Of a stretch of 64,000 nt of DNA, positions 10,213 through 19,106 are shown one piece after another (the stretch's first letter is position 1; every line of letters begins with the position of its first letter). This DNA is from Chlorobiota bacterium (GTDB lineage: Bacteria; Bacteroidota; Chlorobiia; Chlorobiales; Chlorobiaceae). The translations under genes were made by a program, and so were the position numbers. The DNA lies in the NCBI GenBank assembly GCA_016868665.1, contig VGGK01000006.1, positions 1-64,000 of the forward strand, in the 5' to 3' direction. The notes beneath the pieces were generated by a model that ran no database searches, was not told the origin of the DNA, and worked only from the letters and a program-made list of their open reading frames with translations.

Positions 10213-11319
10213 CTACCTGAGTTTCAATGTCATGAGACTTGCAAGAAAGAACAGAACGGTGATAATCCAGAACCTGATGACAATTTTCTGTTCGGGCCAG
10301 CCCTTCAGCTGGAAATGATGATGCAGCGGGGCCATGAGAAATATCCTCCGTCCCTGACCGAAACGCATTTTCGTATATTTGAAATAAAGCACCTGCAGGG
10401 AAACCGACAGCGTTTCGACAAAGAATATTCCCGCCAGCACGGGAAGAAGCAGTTCCTGTTTGATCAGCAGCGCAATGACGGCAATGGCGCTTCCGAGAGC
10501 AAGCGATCCGGTATCGCCCATGAATACCTCCGCAGGATTCGAATTGAACCAGAGAAATCCTACGCAGGCCATAACTATTGCCATACTTACAACGGCAATT
10601 TCGCCGCCGCCGGAAATAAAGGGAATCTTCAGATACGATGCATAGACGGCATTGCCGGCAAGATAGGCGAAACCTCCGAGCGCGAAAACGACGATAGCGG
10701 AACTGCCCGAGGCGAGTCCGTCGAGACCATCGGTAAGATTGACTGCGTTGGAGACCGCCGTGATGATGAAAATCACCACCGGAATGTAGAAGATACCGTA
10801 ATCGATCGTGAGATTTTTAAAGAACGGCACGGTCGTGGTCGAACGCAGCACCGAAAATGCCGGATCAAACCATGTGTAGAGACCGATGAAAAGGCCGAGA
10901 GCTATCTGCCCTATGAGCTTGTACCTGGGCGAGAGTCCCCCCTTTACCTTGAGCACCACTTTCATATAATCGTCAAGAAAACCTATGGCTCCCATCCAGA
11001 ATACCGCGAGCATGATCAGCCATACATGCGGATCGTCGAAACGCGCCCATAGAAAAACCGATATCTCGACAGCAATAATGATGAGCAGACCGCCCATAGT
11101 TGGAATATCCTTCTTTTTCCTGTGTTCCGGTGGCGCCTCTTCTTTTACCGGCTCGATTATGCGTCCTTTGAGGTACCTGATGAACCAGGGGCCGAAAACG
11201 ATGCAGATAAGAAGTGCCGTTACGGCTGCTGCGCTTGCCCTGAAGGTAATAAACTCGATAACGCCGAGGCCGGGCGGATCATAAGCGTCGTTTAAGTATT
11301 TAAGGATATAGTACAGCAT
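10213..11319 (-). CDS. mraY: phospho-N-acetylmuramoyl-pentapeptide transferase
   Basis: Inner-membrane enzyme that couples UDP-MurNAc-pentapeptide to undecaprenyl phosphate, giving lipid I. About ten transmembrane segments are seen. Conserved cytoplasmic loops include PTMGGLLII near residue 75, the aspartate pair in FLDDYMKV near 118, [15 protein letters not shown] near 190, and the HHH motif in [12 protein letters not shown] near 330. 368 residues matches the family. It lies between murF and murD with gaps of 12-17 bases. Confidence 0.97.
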   Translation of the reverse strand: MLYYILKYLNDAYDPPGLGVIEFITFRASAAAVTALLICIVFGPWFIRYLKGRIIEPVKEEAPPEHRKKKDIPTMGGLLIIIAVEISVFLWARFDDPHVWLIMLAVFWMGAIGFLDDYMKVVLKVKGGLSPRYKLIGQIALGLFIGLYTWFDPAFSVLRSTTTVPFFKNLTIDYGIFYIPVVIFIITAVSNAVNLTDGLDGLASGSSAIVVFALGGFAYLAGNAVYASYLKIPFISGGGEIAVVSMAIVMACVGFLWFNSNPAEVFMGDTGSLALGSAIAVIALLIKQELLLPVLAGIFFVETLSVSLQVLYFKYTKMRFGQGRRIFLMAPLHHHFQLKGWPEQKIVIRFWIITVLFFLASLMTLKLR

Positions 11320-11336
11320 TCAGGCTGAAACGTTGA

Positions 11337-12755
11337 TTATTGAGATATTCTTTCGATGCAGAGCGCATTTGCCGCCACATCGAGCCGCATGCCCCTCGAT
11401 CCCTTGAAAAGCACGGCATCTCCGGGATGCACCATATCGATGAGCGCTTTCGACAGCTCTTCGCGACTTGCATAGTGACCATATGCGCGAGTCTCGTTTC
11501 CCGTCAGATAACCGCGGGCCAGATCCCCGAAAGTCAGAAGCAGATCGATCGTGCTCTGCTGAATATACCTGCCGATCTTTTCATGTTCAAGTTCTCCGCA
11601 TTCCCCGAGTTCGAGCATATCACCGAGTACAGCTATTTTTCTGCCGGGGCACGACAACTCGTCAAGAAGGTCGATGGCGTAACGTACCGAATCCGGATTG
11701 GCATTGTAGGTGTCGTTGATGATGGTGACGCCTCCCGCCTCCCGGTATTCCATGCGTTTCCATCCGGACGGGGGATGCAGGTTTTGAAGTCCATCCCTGA
11801 TGCTGGCCAGGGAGAGTCCGAAATACGACCCGACCACCGCTGCGGCAAGCGCATTGATAACGTTATGGCGGCCTGTCAGCCGCAGGCTGACGGAGAGACG
11901 ATCCCCCCCGGAACAGAGAAAAAACATCGGCCGACCATGTGCATCAAGGCCGATCTCTTCGGCATGCGGCACCTGTTCGCTATATTCGTCGAGACCGTAG
12001 AGCACCCGTCGCCGAAGTCCTTCGGCTGCTTTTTTCAGCCTGACATCTCCGGTATTGACAAAGCAGACCCCTCCATTGCTGTCGAGATAGTCATAAAGCC
12101 GTGTTTCGGCGGCAGCAACCCCATCAAGATCGTGCAGAAACTCCAGATGCTCATGGCCGATATTGGTAAGCAGCCCATGAGTCGGTCTTGCGATGGAGGC
12201 AAGCAGTTCCATTTCCCCGGGGTGGTTTATTCCCATCTCAACAACGGCGATCCCGGTATCCCGTTTCATCTGCAGCAGGGTAAGAGGAACGCCAAGATGG
12301 TTGTTCAGATTGCCTTTACTCACATGCACCCGGAAACCGGTTGCAAGCACCGAAGCGATCAGTTCCTTTGTGGTTGTCTTTCCGTTGCTTCCGCCTATAC
12401 CCAACACAGGAACATCGAAGGTGCCGCGATAAGCGGAAGCAAGCTGCTGAAGCCCTTCGACGGTATCGGCAACGACCAGATAGTTACGCCGCCCGATTCC
12501 CTCCTGCAGCGGATGCGACTCATACCACTCCTTCGACACTACCGCCCATGAAGCCCCTTTAGAAAAAACCTCGTCAATATATCGGTGCCCGTCGGTCTTT
12601 TCCCCCCGGAGAGCGACAAAGACATCTGCCTCCTTAACCTCGCGAGAGTCGATGACGACAGTCGGTTCCTGCATCTGCAGTACATCTCCGCCGGCATCTG
12701 CCGTCAAGATTTCGCCGATCTTTCTCAGATCGGCTTCAACAAGAACGCCTTTCAT
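11337..12755 (-). CDS. murF: UDP-N-acetylmuramoyl-tripeptide--D-alanyl-D-alanine ligase
   Basis: Mur ligase that adds D-Ala-D-Ala to complete the pentapeptide precursor. The ATP loop IGGSNGKTTTKELI is visible, then VVEMGINHPGEMELL and NDTYNANPDSV, all MurF signatures. I start at the ATG at 12755 (MKGVLVEADL) because it overlaps the murE stop as ATGA; a longer open frame upstream reads through the murE coding sequence. This gives 472 residues, normal for MurF. mraY follows 17 bases downstream. Confidence 0.95.
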   Translation of the reverse strand: MKGVLVEADLRKIGEILTADAGGDVLQMQEPTVVIDSREVKEADVFVALRGEKTDGHRYIDEVFSKGASWAVVSKEWYESHPLQEGIGRRNYLVVADTVEGLQQLASAYRGTFDVPVLGIGGSNGKTTTKELIASVLATGFRVHVSKGNLNNHLGVPLTLLQMKRDTGIAVVEMGINHPGEMELLASIARPTHGLLTNIGHEHLEFLHDLDGVAAAETRLYDYLDSNGGVCFVNTGDVRLKKAAEGLRRRVLYGLDEYSEQVPHAEEIGLDAHGRPMFFLCSGGDRLSVSLRLTGRHNVINALAAAVVGSYFGLSLASIRDGLQNLHPPSGWKRMEYREAGGVTIINDTYNANPDSVRYAIDLLDELSCPGRKIAVLGDMLELGECGELEHEKIGRYIQQSTIDLLLTFGDLARGYLTGNETRAYGHYASREELSKALIDMVHPGDAVLFKGSRGMRLDVAANALCIERISQ

Positions 12756-14326
12756 GCGGATTGATTTGTCGTTACGTCGTCCGGCCCCTCCCTGAAACAC
12801 TCCCTGAAACACTCCCTGAGCATCTCCTGATCCGAGAAATAATGCTTTTCACCGGCTATTTCCTGACTGGTTTCATGACCTTTTCCTGCCACAAGCAGCA
12901 CATCGCCAGGCCGAAGCGATGCGGCAGCCTCGCGGATTGCCGATGCCCGATCGACGATGCGCTTGTAACTGCTGCCGCTCATGCCGCTCTCGATATCGTC
13001 AAGAATCTCTTCCGGATCCTCGTCCCTTGGATTGTCGGATGTCAGATAGGAGAAATCGGCGTTTTCGGATGCGATCCTGCCCATAAGCGGACGTTTCATC
13101 CTGTCGCGATTCCCGCCGCATCCGAAAACCACGATAATTCGGGATGGTGGACGGACGAGTTCCCGGATTGTACCAAGAGCCTTTTCAAGAGCGTCCGGAG
13201 TATGCGCATAATCCACGAAAGCACAGCGGCCGGCGTATGCGTCCGGGACTTGCTCCATTCGTCCCGGAACACTGAAGGGCGTCTTCAATGCTTCGGTAAC
13301 CGCGCTGGACGAGATGCCCATACCCGAAACGACGGCGACGGCTTCGAGCAGATTCATGACGTTATACCTGCCCGGAAGTTCGGTTCGCACCTCTGCGGAA
13401 ACATCCGGAAAATTCAGGCTGATTGTCGTGGCGGCAGGTGAGCTCTCCGTAACGGAAGCAGAAAACCGTTTTGCGCACTGCAGATTCCTATGTGATTCCG
13501 GCTCCATGGTACAGCAGAGCCGCCGCTCCTGCGGCACCTTTTCCGCCATGAGAGCCCCATAAGAATCGTCACCGTTAAGAACGGCAAAACCTTCCGGGGC
13601 GAGTTGGTCGAACAGAAGCTGTTTTGCCCGGGCGTACTCCTCCATGGTGTGATGAAAGTCGAGGTGATCCATGCTCAGGTTGGTGAACACCGCGCTTCTG
13701 AACCTGAGACCGTAAACCCTGTCAAGCACAAGGGCGTGCGAAGAAACTTCCATGACCGCCGCATTGCACCCCTCTTCAAGCATGGCAGCGAAAAGCAGCT
13801 GAAGTTCATGCGCTTCGGGCGTAGTACGTTCAAGAAGAATATCCCCGGAAGGCATCCGGCAGAGCCCGGTACCGATATATGCAGCGGAAATACCACAAGC
13901 ATTGAGAAGTCCGGTTATCAGCCGGGCAGTGGTGGTTTTTCCGTTGGTGCCGGTTACGCCGATAAGAACAAGTTTTTCCGATGCTTGACCGTAAAAAACT
14001 TTTGCCGCTTCTGCAAGCGCTTTCCGCGCATCGGCCACACGTATGAAAAGTACTCCGGGAGCAAGCTGCATGGGCAGCGTTTCGCAGATTATCGCGATCG
14101 CGCCCTTGCGAACTGCGGCGTCGATGAACCGATGGCCATCGGATACAAACCCTGGAATCGCCGCGAACAGCGAACCGCTGACAACCTCCCGCGAATCGGC
14201 GGTGATCGCTGCGACCGACAGCCCGTCCGGATCGGGACCTGAACAATCGATGTGCCTGATCTGATCGAGGAGGACGGAAAGCCTGACCGGCAAGATCGGC
14301 TGTGAAAAAGAAATTCCCTTTATCAT
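12752..14326 (-). CDS. murE: UDP-N-acetylmuramoyl-L-alanyl-D-glutamate--2,6-diaminopimelate ligase
   Basis: Mur ligase adding the third stem residue. The ATP loop is GVTGTNGKTTTARLI near residue 115, and the substrate-selecting motif is DNPRDEDPEEI near 430. DNPR is the meso-diaminopimelate signature, so the cell should make DAP-type peptidoglycan, in line with dapD elsewhere in the window. The C-terminus carries a 12-bp in-frame tandem repeat giving a CFRE-CFRE duplication close to residue 510. 524 residues is slightly long. It overlaps ftsI (ATGA) upstream and murF (ATGA) downstream. Confidence 0.97.
   Translation of the reverse strand: MIKGISFSQPILPVRLSVLLDQIRHIDCSGPDPDGLSVAAITADSREVVSGSLFAAIPGFVSDGHRFIDAAVRKGAIAIICETLPMQLAPGVLFIRVADARKALAEAAKVFYGQASEKLVLIGVTGTNGKTTTARLITGLLNACGISAAYIGTGLCRMPSGDILLERTTPEAHELQLLFAAMLEEGCNAAVMEVSSHALVLDRVYGLRFRSAVFTNLSMDHLDFHHTMEEYARAKQLLFDQLAPEGFAVLNGDDSYGALMAEKVPQERRLCCTMEPESHRNLQCAKRFSASVTESSPAATTISLNFPDVSAEVRTELPGRYNVMNLLEAVAVVSGMGISSSAVTEALKTPFSVPGRMEQVPDAYAGRCAFVDYAHTPDALEKALGTIRELVRPPSRIIVVFGCGGNRDRMKRPLMGRIASENADFSYLTSDNPRDEDPEEILDDIESGMSGSSYKRIVDRASAIREAAASLRPGDVLLVAGKGHETSQEIAGEKHYFSDQEMLRECFRECFREGPDDVTTNQSA
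12789..12820. repeat. 12-bp in-frame tandem repeat in the 3' end of murE
   Basis: The unit TCCCTGAAACAC occurs twice in a row (12789-12800, 12801-12812) and begins a third partial copy at 12813. Read on the minus strand it encodes a repeated CFRE within the MurE C-terminal tail. The length is a multiple of three, so copy-number change would not shift the frame. Confidence 0.8.
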
Positions 14327-16344
14327 AATACTGACCGCTGCCTGACCGCGGAAGAAAGTTTGACCCGGACTATCCCTGACCTGGCGATTTTCATGCCGGG
14401 ACGGACGCTCTGGACGCTCACCACGCCGTCCGAAGCACCGCTCGATTCCATTTCAAGCCCGAGCCATTTCAGAAGGCGTCGGGCATCGTCGCCCTTCAGT
14501 CCTTTGAGATCAGGAACAGCGACCGTTGTCGTCGAATCGATAGCCGCCTGCTCGGGAGACTTGAAACCGAGGTTTTTCTGCAGCTCTTCGGAACAGGCAA
14601 GAATCCTCGAAGATATTTTCGAAAAAAACGGAGCGGCGACAGTTGCGGCATAATAAGCTGTCCTGGGCTCCTCGACCAGCACGATGAGGGCGTACCTCGG
14701 CGCTTCGACTGGAAAATAACCGACAAAAGAGGAGACATAGACGGCATTCGCATAGGAACCTCCGGTCGCCCTCCTTGCCGTACCGGTTTTTCCGGCAACG
14801 CTCATACCTGGAATTGCGGCGCTTCTTGCGGTACCGCTGTCTACGACCGCCTTGAAATACTCCTTGCCGAGATACCTTGCAGTCTCGGGTTCGACAACCT
14901 TTCTGACCGATTCCGGCCGATTCTCGACTACGGTACGTCCGGCTGCATCGGTAATGCTCCTGACAACGAAAGGCCTCATGAGCACGCCGTCATTGGCTAT
15001 AGCCGCATAGGCCTGCAGTATCTGCAAGGGAGTTGCCATAACCTGATAGCCGTATCCCATCCATGGCAGCGTTGTCTTGTCCCATGTGCTCAGCGGCCTT
15101 ACCCTGCCGGGTGACTCCCCGACCAGGCCGATGCCGGTTTTTGAGCCGAATCCGAAATTCTTCGTATAGGCATGGAATTGCACCCTGCCGGTTTCCATCG
15201 CGGTTCTGGCCGCGACCACGTTGCTCGAGTGCATGAGCGCCTCCCGGAAAGTCAGCTCTTTGTAAGGCTCATGATCCCTGATCCTCAGACCGAACAACGG
15301 CAGAACGCCGTTATTGGCAGATACCTTGTCTTCCGCCTTTCGGCCGAGCACTTCGGTGGCAGTTGCCGCCATGACGATCTTGAAGGTCGACCCCGGCTCG
15401 AAACTGTCCGTAACAGAGCGATTTCGGGATTTTTCAGGAGTCCATGTCGCCCTCCGATTGAGATCGAAGGTCGGAATATTTGCCATTGCGAGCACTTCTC
15501 CGGTTCGCACATCAATAACGATGCCTGTTGCCGCATTCGCCTGGGACGTGGCAACAGCTTCGGCAAGCTCGTCCTCGACAATACTCTGGATATCGGCATC
15601 GAGCGTCAGTTGAACCGTATTGCCTTTTACGGGATCGAGCTGCAAGGCATCGGGAGCAGGGTAGCGCTTTCCGGTTGCCGACCTCTGGTAGACCCTCGAC
15701 CCGTCCCGCCCCTTCAGATAGCGATCGAACTGCATCTCGATACCGCTGATGCCGCTGTTACGGTTGTCGGTTACGCCGATCAGCTGTGCTGCGACATTGA
15801 GATAGTAGCGCTGCTGCTCCCGGTCGAACCAGACGCCGGAAATTTTTTTCTGCATGAGCGGCAAAGCCTGTACGGCAGAAATCTTGCGGCCAAGAACGGC
15901 AAGCCGCTTGCCCCTCCTGAGTTTTTTAAGGTATTCCCGACGGCTTTTGCCGAGATGCGCGGAAAAAAGCCGGGCTACCTCGGCAGAATTATCAAATGTT
16001 TTCTGTTCGCCGGTTTTCCTGTCTATCACGGCTTTTCCCTTTTCATCGAAAAGCGGGGTATTTCGTACGATCTGCGGATCTGCATAAAAAGAAATCGTTT
16101 CGACGGTTTCCGCAAGCATCCTGCCGTGACGGTCGAGAATGACCCCTCGCTGCGCATGTTCGGTAACAAGCCTGATATACTGCTTTTCGGCCTTTTCCTG
16201 ATATTTTTTAACATTGACGATCTGAATGTTCAGCAGCATGGCGATAATTCCGACAAGAAAAAGCAGAAAACAAAGCACCACCAGGCCAAGACGCTTTCCG
16301 AACTCCGCATCGGGAGTTTTTTGCGGTATCTCGCTTTCACTCAT
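14323..16344 (-). CDS. ftsI: septal peptidoglycan transpeptidase FtsI (PBP3-type) with a PASTA domain
   Basis: Class B penicillin-binding protein that cross-links septal peptidoglycan with FtsW. A single N-terminal transmembrane anchor lies at about residues 18-42, a PBP dimerisation domain at about 50-220, and the transpeptidase domain follows. The transpeptidase has the active-site tetrad STFK near 318, SSN near 370 and KTGT near 523. The last ~65 residues form one PASTA domain (VPDLKGLKGDDARRLLKWLG). PASTA repeats are classic in Gram-positive PBPs and also occur in Bacteroidetes/Chlorobi FtsI-SpoVD types. 673 residues is consistent. It follows ftsL by 32 bases and overlaps murE by ATGA. 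Confidence 0.96.
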   Translation of the reverse strand: MSESEIPQKTPDAEFGKRLGLVVLCFLLFLVGIIAMLLNIQIVNVKKYQEKAEKQYIRLVTEHAQRGVILDRHGRMLAETVETISFYADPQIVRNTPLFDEKGKAVIDRKTGEQKTFDNSAEVARLFSAHLGKSRREYLKKLRRGKRLAVLGRKISAVQALPLMQKKISGVWFDREQQRYYLNVAAQLIGVTDNRNSGISGIEMQFDRYLKGRDGSRVYQRSATGKRYPAPDALQLDPVKGNTVQLTLDADIQSIVEDELAEAVATSQANAATGIVIDVRTGEVLAMANIPTFDLNRRATWTPEKSRNRSVTDSFEPGSTFKIVMAATATEVLGRKAEDKVSANNGVLPLFGLRIRDHEPYKELTFREALMHSSNVVAARTAMETGRVQFHAYTKNFGFGSKTGIGLVGESPGRVRPLSTWDKTTLPWMGYGYQVMATPLQILQAYAAIANDGVLMRPFVVRSITDAAGRTVVENRPESVRKVVEPETARYLGKEYFKAVVDSGTARSAAIPGMSVAGKTGTARRATGGSYANAVYVSSFVGYFPVEAPRYALIVLVEEPRTAYYAATVAAPFFSKISSRILACSEELQKNLGFKSPEQAAIDSTTTVAVPDLKGLKGDDARRLLKWLGLEMESSGASDGVVSVQSVRPGMKIARSGIVRVKLSSAVRQRSVL

Positions 16345-16376
16345 TTTGCAACATGCTCACAGGATTGACGCTTATA

Positions 16377-16874
16377 TTATGGCACAATTTCGACTGCAGG
16401 AACGCTTGACGCCTGCAGACCGAGGAACTCCGCCTGCAATGCGATATTATGAATGCCCTGCAATTCGTTCACCTTGAGTTCCTGGGAGGTAATGACGCTC
16501 GAACTCATAGCTATCTGCTCTCTGAGCGTTTCGTTTGCAAGGGCAAGTTTCTGTATCGCTATGGTGTTGTAAATCTGAAACAGAAGAATGCCTGTAACCG
16601 GCAGAAGGTACAAAAAAGTCCTCAAACGGAGGAGATCCGAAAGCCGGAACCCGAACGCCCGACTTAACAGCTCTTTAATCCCCCCTTCTCCCTTGCCGGA
16701 CGGAGCCTGCATTTCGAAAAAACGGGCAACTCCTTCGCCGGCTGCGTCGATCATCCGCACGGATCCGGATCGTTCCCTTTCGTCATGATGATCTGTCTCG
16801 CGGATATGCATGACGTCGAAAGCCCTCCCCGATAGATGCGGCGTAAAACCATGTTCTGCATTATGTGAGATCAT
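16377..16874 (-). CDS. ftsL: FtsL-like bitopic cell division protein
   Basis: A 165-residue protein with a long polar N-terminus, one transmembrane helix (FLYLLPVTGILLFQIYNTI, around residues 85-103) and then a short extracytoplasmic coiled coil rich in Leu/Gln/Glu. This is the FtsL/DivIC architecture. Sequence identity across FtsL proteins is poor, so the name rests on shape and on its slot between rsmH and ftsI. I start at the ATG at 16874, which overlaps the rsmH 3' end by 14 bases; a longer frame starts 27 bases further upstream. The extended N-terminus, about 80 residues, is longer than in E. coli FtsL. Confidence 0.8.
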   Translation of the reverse strand: MISHNAEHGFTPHLSGRAFDVMHIRETDHHDERERSGSVRMIDAAGEGVARFFEMQAPSGKGEGGIKELLSRAFGFRLSDLLRLRTFLYLLPVTGILLFQIYNTIAIQKLALANETLREQIAMSSSVITSQELKVNELQGIHNIALQAEFLGLQASSVPAVEIVP

Positions 16875-17853
16875 CGGCCTCTCCTTCTGCAAGTTTTTCA
16901 AGAATCCGGAGCCTGGCGCTCCGGGCCCTCGGATTCGACGATATTTCCTGTTCTCCTGCTGACACAGGTTTTCTGGTTACGATCCTGAATTCCGCTTTTC
17001 TGACGGGCTCCCTGAGCCCTACCCCCCTGGGCCCCCAATCGCTTCGCGCGCGCGTGGCAAAAAAGCATTTGACCATCCGATCCTCGAGAGAATGGTAACT
17101 GATGATCGCGAGCCGACCTCCCGGAGAGAGCATTGCTGCGCTTTCTTCAAGCGCAGCGGCAAGCACGTCGAGCTCATGGTTGACCTCAATCCTGACAGCC
17201 TGGAAAATCCGTGAAAGCGTTCTGATGACCCGGTCCTGCCTCGGCTCCCTCTGCCGGATAAGTCCCGCCAGCGTCTCGGTTCGGAGAATCGGACCCTGCC
17301 GATCCCGATACTCCACAATATCGCGGGCTATACTTCGGCTTCGGGGCTCCTCGCCGTAACGGAAAAAAAGATTCGCGAGCTCCCGTTCACTCATGGTATT
17401 GACTATATCCGCGGCGCTTCGTACCGTTTCGGAATCCATGCGCATATCGAGAGGGCCATGGTGCAGGTAACTGAATCCCCGTTCGGGAGAATCGATCTGC
17501 GCCGATGATACGCCAAGATCGAGCAGCATCCCTGCTAATGATGGCGCCATCTGCCTCTCACGGCATACCCTGAGCACGATCGAACGAAGATCCCCGAAAT
17601 TGCCCTTAACCAGAACGATATTGCCTTCGAACGAAGCCAGGCGCTTCCCCGCCGCCTCGAGCGCTCTGTCGTCCTGATCGATGCCGATAAGAAGGGACTG
17701 CCCGCCGAAACCTTTCCGGAACAGTTCTTCAAGAATTCTCCGGGAGTGCCCTCCACCGCCCAGAGTTCCGTCAACATAGACTCCCGGCATTCTCACAAGC
17801 AGATCCGGTATTTCTGCCGCAAGAACCGGTTCGTGATATCCATTTGCATCCAT
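16861..17853 (-). CDS. rsmH: 16S rRNA (cytosine1402-N4)-methyltransferase RsmH
   Basis: SAM-dependent methyltransferase (MraW) that modifies C1402 in the decoding centre of 16S rRNA. Signatures are HEPVLAAEI at the N-terminus, the SAM loop VDGTLGGGGHSRRIL, LLDLGVSSAQID, RGFSYLHHGPLDMRMD and SYHSLEDRMVKCFF. I start at the ATG at 17853 (MDANGYHEPVL), just after the mraZ stop at 17858, with AGGATC immediately upstream. The frame is open for 15 more codons that would overlap mraZ. Length 330 residues. It is the second gene of the dcw cluster. Confidence 0.96.
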   Translation of the reverse strand: MDANGYHEPVLAAEIPDLLVRMPGVYVDGTLGGGGHSRRILEELFRKGFGGQSLLIGIDQDDRALEAAGKRLASFEGNIVLVKGNFGDLRSIVLRVCRERQMAPSLAGMLLDLGVSSAQIDSPERGFSYLHHGPLDMRMDSETVRSAADIVNTMSERELANLFFRYGEEPRSRSIARDIVEYRDRQGPILRTETLAGLIRQREPRQDRVIRTLSRIFQAVRIEVNHELDVLAAALEESAAMLSPGGRLAIISYHSLEDRMVKCFFATRARSDWGPRGVGLREPVRKAEFRIVTRKPVSAGEQEISSNPRARSARLRILEKLAEGEADDLT

Positions 17854-17857
17854 GATC

Positions 17858-18304
17858 CTAAAAAAATCTCCCGGCAAGAAGTGAAAACCGTTCGGCATTC
17901 CCCTGCAGTAATACCCTGAGCCTCCCCGGCTCCCAGACTACCAGTTTGGTATCCGCCCCCATAATAAGAGCGTCTTTAACTATTCCAGCATGATCGAGGC
18001 TCTCCCGCGAAAGAGCGATCCTGCCCTGGCGATCGACGGCGACAATATCGAGACTTTCGTAGAGCATGGTTTTCAGAAGCCGTTCATCCGGGTTGAAATC
18101 CGAAAGACCTGCCAGTGAACGCTTCATCTGCTGCCAGATTTCCGGCTCGTAGAGCTCCAGAGAGCCGTCTGGTGCTTTCATCAGATAAAGATATATTCCC
18201 GATGCAGAGGTCGCGGAAAAAAAATCTCTGCGGAAACGGGCCGGAATCATCAGACGGCCCTTTTCATCGAGAGCATGCAGCTCTTTGCCGATAAATCCAG
18301 CCAT
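17858..18304 (-). CDS. mraZ: MraZ, transcriptional regulator of the dcw cluster
   Basis: AbrB-fold DNA-binding protein with two tandem MraZ (SpoVT-AbrB-like) domains. The two repeats are visible as LDEKGRLMIPARFRRDF (residues 13-29) and VDRQGRIALSRESLDHA (about 95-111), matching the DXXGR signature of each half. 148 residues is the family size. In E. coli MraZ binds direct TGGGN repeats ahead of its own gene and represses the cluster. Very similar repeats lie about 115 bases upstream here, so autoregulation is a reasonable inference. First gene of the cluster. Confidence 0.96.
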   Translation of the reverse strand: MAGFIGKELHALDEKGRLMIPARFRRDFFSATSASGIYLYLMKAPDGSLELYEPEIWQQMKRSLAGLSDFNPDERLLKTMLYESLDIVAVDRQGRIALSRESLDHAGIVKDALIMGADTKLVVWEPGRLRVLLQGNAERFSLLAGRFF

Positions 18305-18388
18305 GAATACCTGTTCCCGGAAAAGATTAGACTATATGTAAAAATATAGGTAAACGAATGCAGCCTCTACTGAAAGGCCTCGAACACG

Positions 18389-18416
18389 AGTATAAAATAA
18401 ACGGGAATAAGGAAAA
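18389..18416 (-). promoter_or_regulatory. candidate promoter of the dcw operon (mraZ)
   Basis: On the minus strand a TATACT -10-like hexamer (18394-18389) is preceded, after 16 bases, by TTTTCC (18416-18411) as a weak -35. It lies about 85 bases ahead of the mraZ start and immediately downstream of the MraZ-box-like repeats. Seen by eye only; the -35 is poor. Confidence 0.4.
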
Positions 18417-18419
18417 CGC

Positions 18420-18445
18420 TCCCACATTTTACCACTTCTTCCCAC
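18420..18445 (-). promoter_or_regulatory. three MraZ-box-like direct repeats upstream of mraZ
   Basis: Read on the minus strand, GTGGGA (18445-18440), GTGGTA (18435-18430) and GTGGGA (18425-18420) occur with an exact 10-bp period. This is the arrangement described for the E. coli MraZ operator (TGGGN repeats separated by 5 bases). The array lies directly upstream of the candidate -35 hexamer in the divergent mraZ/NYN-gene spacer, so it could also influence the opposite gene. Confidence 0.75.
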
Positions 18446-18538
18446 AAAAAATGTATGTAAAAAGGTTACAGCAAACAAACAGTTATCTCTTTTACACATC
18501 TGATTTTTTCACCGGTGGTCTTTGCCACACTGAACAGC

Positions 18539-19027
18539 ATGTCGAATACCGAAATCATCATTGACGGATACAACCTCCTGCATAAGCTCTATCCTGCGGG
18601 CGGCGGCGCCTCACTCGAACACTGCCGGAAGAAAACCGAGGCCCTTCTTGAACGCTACAGAAATAAAGCGAAATGCCCTGTCACCGTTGTTTACGACGGT
18701 GGCGGAATCCGCGATACTGCCGCTGGAGCCGCAGTTCTGACCGTCTATACTGCATCGTCAAAAAGCGCCGACAGATGGATCATAGATTATGTAAAATCAT
18801 TGAACACAAGCAGAAAAATGGTTACTATTGTAAGTTCGGACAGGGAGGTATGCCTGTATGGAAAAGCATATGGAGCCAAATGCCTTACCTCGGAGGAGTT
18901 CATTACGCTGCTTGGCTCGGAAAACAGCAAGGCGAGTCCGGCATCTGGCCGAAAATACAGCGACAGGTTTCTTGATGAAAGGGAAGTCGAGCAATGGAAA
19001 CTCCTGTTCGAAAGGGGAAAACGCTGA
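18539..19027 (+). CDS. NYN/YacP-like PIN-fold ribonuclease-type protein
   Basis: A 162-residue protein of the NYN_YacP (DUF901) family; the Bacillus member Rae1 is a ribosome-associated endoribonuclease. The first acidic site is in IIIDGYNLLHKL at residues 5-16. Later conserved acids appear in KSADRWIIDYV and IVSSDREVCLYG, giving the expected metal-binding set of the PIN-like fold. The start is the ATG at 18539, placing the DGYN motif at the family's usual position; an upstream start would add eight residues. It is divergent from mraZ and heads a short plus-strand run with chorismate mutase and mltG. RNA target unknown. Confidence 0.8.
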   Translation: MSNTEIIIDGYNLLHKLYPAGGGASLEHCRKKTEALLERYRNKAKCPVTVVYDGGGIRDTAAGAAVLTVYTASSKSADRWIIDYVKSLNTSRKMVTIVSSDREVCLYGKAYGAKCLTSEEFITLLGSENSKASPASGRKYSDRFLDEREVEQWKLLFERGKR

Positions 19028-19106
19028 TCAGCAGCGCTTGTCAGTCTGTCCCGCAAAAGCCTCCTTAAAAAATATATCTCTAAAAAACGCAGTTTATCTC
19101 ATAAGC

